Shown here one piece after another: positions 59,737-64,000 of a DNA stretch of 64,000 bases. The stretch lies in contig CAJXYE010000009.1 in NCBI GenBank assembly GCA_913063325.1, forward strand, positions 42,521-106,520, in the 5' to 3' direction. The DNA comes from an uncultured Colwellia sp. Its GTDB lineage: Bacteria > Pseudomonadota > Gammaproteobacteria > Enterobacterales > Alteromonadaceae. Every line of letters starts with the position of its first letter. Within the stretch, counting starts at the first letter, position 1. Both the position numbers and the translations under genes were made by a program. The notes beneath the pieces are model-generated. The model made no database searches and was not told the DNA's origin. It saw only the letters and a list, made by a program, of their open reading frames with translations.

Positions 59737-60846
59737 ATGAATTTAAATACCCCACAAGAAATCATCGCAGACATAGCCTTAGGTAAGATGGTTATTTTAA
59801 TGGATGATGAAGACAGGGAAAATGAAGGCGACTTCATTATGGCCGCTGAAAAAGTAACACCAGCAGCAATCAATTTCATGGCAACTCATGGCCGTGGTTT
59901 AATTTGTATGCCAATGAGTCGTGAAAAATGTGAAACATTAAAATTGCCATTAATGGTAGATAAAAATGATGCACAATTTAGTACCAATTTTACCGTGTCT
60001 ATTGAAGCTGCCACGGGTGTTACTACCGGTATTTCAGCATCTGATCGCGCCGTTACCGTGCTTGCCGCGGCAGACAAAAATGCTACACATCTTAATATCG
60101 TTCAGCCGGGTCATATCTTCCCATTAATCGCGAAAGATGGTGGTGTATTAAACCGTGCTGGTCATACTGAAGCGGGTGTTGATTTAGCAAGCATGGCAGG
60201 TTTAGAGCCTGCAGCTGTTATTGTTGAAATTCTTAATGAAGATGGCACCATGGCGCGTCGTCCTGATTTAGAAATTATTGCACAAAAGCATGATATCAAA
60301 ATGGGCACTATTGCCGATTTAATTGAGTTTAGAAATGCGACTGAAACAACTATCGAACGTGTTTCTCAGTGTAAATTGCCAACGGCTTTTGGTGACTTTG
60401 ATTTAACCGTATTCAAAGATACCATCGATGGTCAAGCACACTTTGCCTTAACTAAAGGTGAAATTAAAGCAGATGAACCAACACTTGTGCGTGTTCATTT
60501 AGAAAATACTTTTAGAGATTTACTATTTAGTCAGCGTGAAAGCGTGGCGACTTGGCCTATGGGAAGTGCGTTAGAAAAAATTGCTAAAGAAGGTGGTGTA
60601 CTTGTCTTGCTTGGTAAGCACGAATCTCCAAATGAGTTAATTAATTTGGTAGAAAAATATGCCAAGATTGACGCTGGTGAAACAGTAAAAGAAATTAACC
60701 GCCATATTGGCTCTCGTAATGTTGGTGTTGGCTCACAAATATTGGCTAATCTGGGTGTTAGTAAAATGCGTTTGTTAAGCTCACAGACAAAATATCATTC
60801 ACTGTCAGGTTTTGGCCTAGAAGTGGTTGAGTATATTGCAGATTAA
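59737..60846 (+). CDS. ribB: RibBA-type protein: DHBP synthase domain fused to a degenerate GTP cyclohydrolase II domain
   Basis: [20 protein letters not shown] and [15 protein letters not shown]-terminal half lacks the GCHII Cys cluster. Confidence 0.92.
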   Translation: MNLNTPQEIIADIALGKMVILMDDEDRENEGDFIMAAEKVTPAAINFMATHGRGLICMPMSREKCETLKLPLMVDKNDAQFSTNFTVSIEAATGVTTGISASDRAVTVLAAADKNATHLNIVQPGHIFPLIAKDGGVLNRAGHTEAGVDLASMAGLEPAAVIVEILNEDGTMARRPDLEIIAQKHDIKMGTIADLIEFRNATETTIERVSQCKLPTAFGDFDLTVFKDTIDGQAHFALTKGEIKADEPTLVRVHLENTFRDLLFSQRESVATWPMGSALEKIAKEGGVLVLLGKHESPNELINLVEKYAKIDAGETVKEINRHIGSRNVGVGSQILANLGVSKMRLLSSQTKYHSLSGFGLEVVEYIAD

Positions 60847-60900
60847 CTACTTTGTGACTGCGTTTTTCTAATTAGCTAATCGCTGTCGAATACTTTTTTA

Positions 60901-60940
60901 AATGGCGGTATATGTTGTAAACATATACCGCCATTTTTTT
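60901..60940 (+). terminator. Riboflavin operon terminator
   Basis: aatggcggtatatgtt/aacatataccgccatt stem followed by TTTTTT. Confidence 0.92.
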
Positions 60941-61053
60941 ATGCTATTTATATTAACTTTGGCGGCATAGCCGTTTACTTCAATATTTTTCATTGGCATG
61001 ATGGCTAATCGAAAATCATATCAATTATACCATTTTCATTATTAAGGCTTAAC

Positions 61054-62244
61054 ATGAAGCACGCATTTTCAATATTGACTTTTTTGGCGTTTATAGCAAG
61101 TACATCCAACCTTAGTGCACACGAACAAATTGAACTCACCGTTGAGGAGCAACGGGTAGAAAAGGCGCAGCAAGCAATGCCTATGTTAAATGATTTTTTT
61201 GATTGGTCCGATTTAAAAGTAAAATGGTCTAAGGTTAGTGACTTTGCAGTGGCGCAGCGTGCTATGAACCAACTTGGTGATGAACTTTGGCAATACAGTA
61301 AGCAGAAAGCTCAATTAGGAGAGATAGTAGACGATAGACCTTTGTATTGGACTCGATTAGCAATTCATTCATTTATTAAATCAAGCAAGCATAACTTCAC
61401 TCTGAGCGAATTGGAATTACTGTTAGAAGTCTTTGAAAAAAGCTCTCGAGGTTACAGTGATATGGGCTATGTGAAAAAAACGGGTAAACGTATATTCTTA
61501 ACAGGCTTTGATCCCTTCTTACTTGATAGAAACCTCAAGCAGTCTAACCCCTCTGGTTTAGCTGTATTATTACTTGATGGCAAAGTTATTCAATATCAGG
61601 ACATTATCGATGGTGTTAAACGAAATATTACTGCCGAGATCAATGTTGCCATGGTACCTGTTCGTTATAGTGACTTTGATCAAGGCGAAATTGAAAGTTT
61701 ACTTGCGCCTTTTTATGCCCTCAATAGCGTTGATCTGATTTCAACTATTTCAATGGGTCGTAGTGATTTTGATTTAGAGCACTTTCCTGGCTTAAGACGC
61801 AGTGCTACAGCCCCAGATAACGTCAATGTTTATACGGGCGCTAATAAAACCAATCCACTTGTACCAAGTTTACTTGCAGCGCCACTGATTGGTGATGAGT
61901 TCGTGCTGTTTAGTTTGCCATACCAAGCCATGATGAAAGCTAATGGTCCTTATAAAATTAATGACAACCGTGGCGTTACCATACTCGCATTGGGCAAAGC
62001 CGAAGATATTACAGCTAATGACTTAACGGAACTTAGCGATAAGGTCTCGGTACAAGGTGGTGGCGGTGGTTATCTTTCGAATGAGATCTCATATCGCAGC
62101 ATTGTTTTACGTAACCGACTTGATTCGACTATTCCTACCGGGCATATCCATACTCCTAGAATCAGTGGTTTTGACGCTGCAATAAATCAAAAAATAATTA
62201 CGCAAATAGAAGCTATGTTGGTGCAAGCATTAACCGAAATATAA
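61054..62244 (+). CDS. Secreted C15 (pyroglutamyl peptidase I)-like protein with Cys-to-Ser at the nucleophile position
   Basis: KRIFLTGFDPFLLDRNLKQSNPSG; ISMGRSDFDLEHF; GGGGGYLSNEISYRSIVLRN...GHIHTP. Confidence 0.75.
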   Translation: MKHAFSILTFLAFIASTSNLSAHEQIELTVEEQRVEKAQQAMPMLNDFFDWSDLKVKWSKVSDFAVAQRAMNQLGDELWQYSKQKAQLGEIVDDRPLYWTRLAIHSFIKSSKHNFTLSELELLLEVFEKSSRGYSDMGYVKKTGKRIFLTGFDPFLLDRNLKQSNPSGLAVLLLDGKVIQYQDIIDGVKRNITAEINVAMVPVRYSDFDQGEIESLLAPFYALNSVDLISTISMGRSDFDLEHFPGLRRSATAPDNVNVYTGANKTNPLVPSLLAAPLIGDEFVLFSLPYQAMMKANGPYKINDNRGVTILALGKAEDITANDLTELSDKVSVQGGGGGYLSNEISYRSIVLRNRLDSTIPTGHIHTPRISGFDAAINQKIITQIEAMLVQALTEI

Positions 62245-62251
62245 GGGAATA

Positions 62252-63034
62252 GTGGTAGTGTCTTTTTATCGAAATAGTCGAAAATATCATAAATGGTTGA
62301 TGTTGTTTGTTGGCCTGCAACTCTTAATCTGGTCTATAACCGGAACTTATATGGTGTTAATGGATATTCATTATATTCATGGGGATTCATTAGTCGCTAA
62401 GAAGACGCAAAGCTTAGCCGCTAAGCAAGTTGAATTCACCTTTAAAGAGTTATTGGCAGCACATCCACAGGCAACATCCGTCGAGCTTGGTTTTATGTTA
62501 AACCAAGCTGTTTACCGCTTTAATCTTGATAAAAAGAAGGTGCTTCTTTCAGCGACTGATGGCACGCAACTATCGCCAATTAACGAACTGCTAGCCACGG
62601 CTATCGCTAGAGATAAATATCATAATAAGGATGTAGCCATAGCCAAAATTCAGTTGCTAACTGAAGAAACACCTAGAGAGTTAAGTCGTAGGTATTTACC
62701 GGTCTGGCGAGTTGATTTTGATGAGTTTTCTAGTCCAAGTTTTTATATCAGTGCTAACTCCGGTCAGTTAGTGACTAAGCGTCATAGCTATTGGCGAATA
62801 TTTGATTGGATGTTTGCCTTTCATGTTATGGATTACATTGATGAGGAAGCTGATAATAAGCTTTTGCTTTTATTTTCTCTTATGGCTTTTATCGCTAGTG
62901 TATTTGGCTTAGTGCTGACTTATTATCGCCTTTCGCCTAAGTATCGAACCCCTAAAAAATTAGCTTTGAGTCATAATGTAAGACGAAAAAACAATAAAGA
63001 TACTAAAACGGAGCTAGCTAATGAGGAAAGTTAA
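62252..63034 (+). CDS. PepSY-type membrane protein
   Basis: RKYHKWLMLFVGLQLLIWSITGTYM; WRVDFDEFSSPSFYISANSGQLVTKRHSYWRIFDWMFAFHVMDY. Confidence 0.8.
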   Translation: MVVSFYRNSRKYHKWLMLFVGLQLLIWSITGTYMVLMDIHYIHGDSLVAKKTQSLAAKQVEFTFKELLAAHPQATSVELGFMLNQAVYRFNLDKKKVLLSATDGTQLSPINELLATAIARDKYHNKDVAIAKIQLLTEETPRELSRRYLPVWRVDFDEFSSPSFYISANSGQLVTKRHSYWRIFDWMFAFHVMDYIDEEADNKLLLLFSLMAFIASVFGLVLTYYRLSPKYRTPKKLALSHNVRRKNNKDTKTELANEES

Positions 63035-63788
63035 CAAAAATAAATCAAAGCTATTGACGTTATCTACAGTTAAGACATTACATAAATGGTTATCGCTTTT
63101 CGTTTTTATACAGCTATTTATTTGGTTAGGTACTGGGTTGTTTTTTAACTTGATGGATCACGATAAAGCACGTGGTAACCAAAACAGACAATCAGCAGCA
63201 GTGCAAATAATTGATAATCAGCGCTTACTCAACCCCAATTCTATCATTACCAACAGTAGCAGGCAGGTAAGCGAAGTTGCTCTAATTCAACGATTAGCTC
63301 ACCCTTATTACTTGCTAACACATGAAAAAGGCTTGTATAGCCACTTTAAAAGCGATTTAAGCCTAGTCGATGCTTATACCGGAATAGAGTTAACCATTGA
63401 TGAAAACGTGGCAGGTAGGTTAGCACAAGCAACCTATAAAGGTGTTGGGGGTATAAGTGGCGTAGTTAAGCTGTCTCCGCCTATTGCTGATATGCTCAAA
63501 GAAAGAAATACAGTGTGGCAAGTTAATTTTTCAGACGACTTAGAGACGAGTGTTTATTTAGACGCGAGTTCAGGGCGCTTAGTAGGGCACAGTAATGAAG
63601 GTAAACGCTTTGTTGATTTCTTCTTTATGCTGCACTTTATGGATTACCCTTTTCTAGGTGAGGGCTCAGTAGGAGGTTTTAATAATGGCCAAATAGCCTT
63701 CTTTGCTTTATTAACATTAGTCTTTTGTTTGACCGGGTTTATTTGGGTAATAGAGTTATTAAGGAAAGGTCGCTACAAATTTAGTTAA
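63021..63788 (+). CDS. PepSY-type membrane protein (tandem paralogue)
   Basis: KTLHKWLSLFVFIQLFIWLGTGLFFNLMD; VYLDASSGRLVGHSNEGKRFVDFFFMLHFMDYP; overlaps the previous gene. Confidence 0.8.
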   Translation: MRKVNKNKSKLLTLSTVKTLHKWLSLFVFIQLFIWLGTGLFFNLMDHDKARGNQNRQSAAVQIIDNQRLLNPNSIITNSSRQVSEVALIQRLAHPYYLLTHEKGLYSHFKSDLSLVDAYTGIELTIDENVAGRLAQATYKGVGGISGVVKLSPPIADMLKERNTVWQVNFSDDLETSVYLDASSGRLVGHSNEGKRFVDFFFMLHFMDYPFLGEGSVGGFNNGQIAFFALLTLVFCLTGFIWVIELLRKGRYKFS

Positions 63789-63883
63789 TCGTTAATAGTT
63801 GGTAACAAATAGAAGCCGTAAGCATTATTTTTAACATGGATGTTTTGATTTTCTGTTTTTTATTCTCTTAAATTGCAGGCACA

Positions 63884-63922
63884 AAAAAACGAAGGACGAG
63901 TTAAACTCATGCTTCGTTTTTT
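63884..63922. terminator. Bidirectional terminator between the PepSY and csp genes
   Basis: aaaaaacgaag...cttcgtttttt stem. Confidence 0.85.
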
Positions 63923-63944
63923 TAGATTAGCTTATAAGTTAAAC

Positions 63945-64000
63945 TTATACAGCTAGTACGTTTTCTGCTTCAGGGCCTTTTTGACCTTGTTTAACAGTAA
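63945..64000 (-). CDS. Cold-shock protein (CspA family), C-terminal fragment cut by the window edge
   Basis: Minus strand encodes ...TVKQGQKGPEAENVLAV*. Confidence 0.85.
   Translation of the reverse strand, partial: TVKQGQKGPEAENVLAV

Noticed and set aside
1-64000. CRISPR array, prophage, rRNA or tRNA genes
   Set aside because: No regularly spaced repeats, phage structural genes, or rRNA/tRNA sequences were recognised.

Overview
AT-rich gammaproteobacterial chromosome, probably Colwellia or a close relative (inference from protein character; no search was run). Most genes are ordinary housekeeping or accessory genes: glyA, nrdR-ribD-ribE-ribBA-like, fabV, bolA, rlmG, argR, an M16 peptidase, an S46 peptidase, ampG-like, natAB-like and trhA-like. 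The main items worth a second look are: (1) an ECF sigma / DUF3619-like / DUF3106-like locus whose own upstream region and two nearby genes (a MauG/CCP-type di-haem peroxidase and a 4-EF-hand protein) share the promoter-like string TGTCAACCAAA[C/T]-N11-CGTT with identical spacing; (2) a Fur-box-led iron locus of imelysin, two DUF1111 di-haem lipoproteins, a second imelysin without the GxHxxE His, a TonB receptor and a DUF1513 protein; (3) two inverted ~265-bp MITE-like copies, one supplying the last codons and stop of a DUF2249 gene in an apparent NO-response locus; (4) a 47-bp palindrome with perfect 22-bp arms; (5) a single-gene, integron-cassette-like segment; (6) a 3'-end relic of a second S46 peptidase gene; (7) a C15-like peptidase with the catalytic Cys replaced by Ser; (8) a RibBA with a degenerate GTP cyclohydrolase II half. 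All family calls are by reading motifs in the supplied translations.
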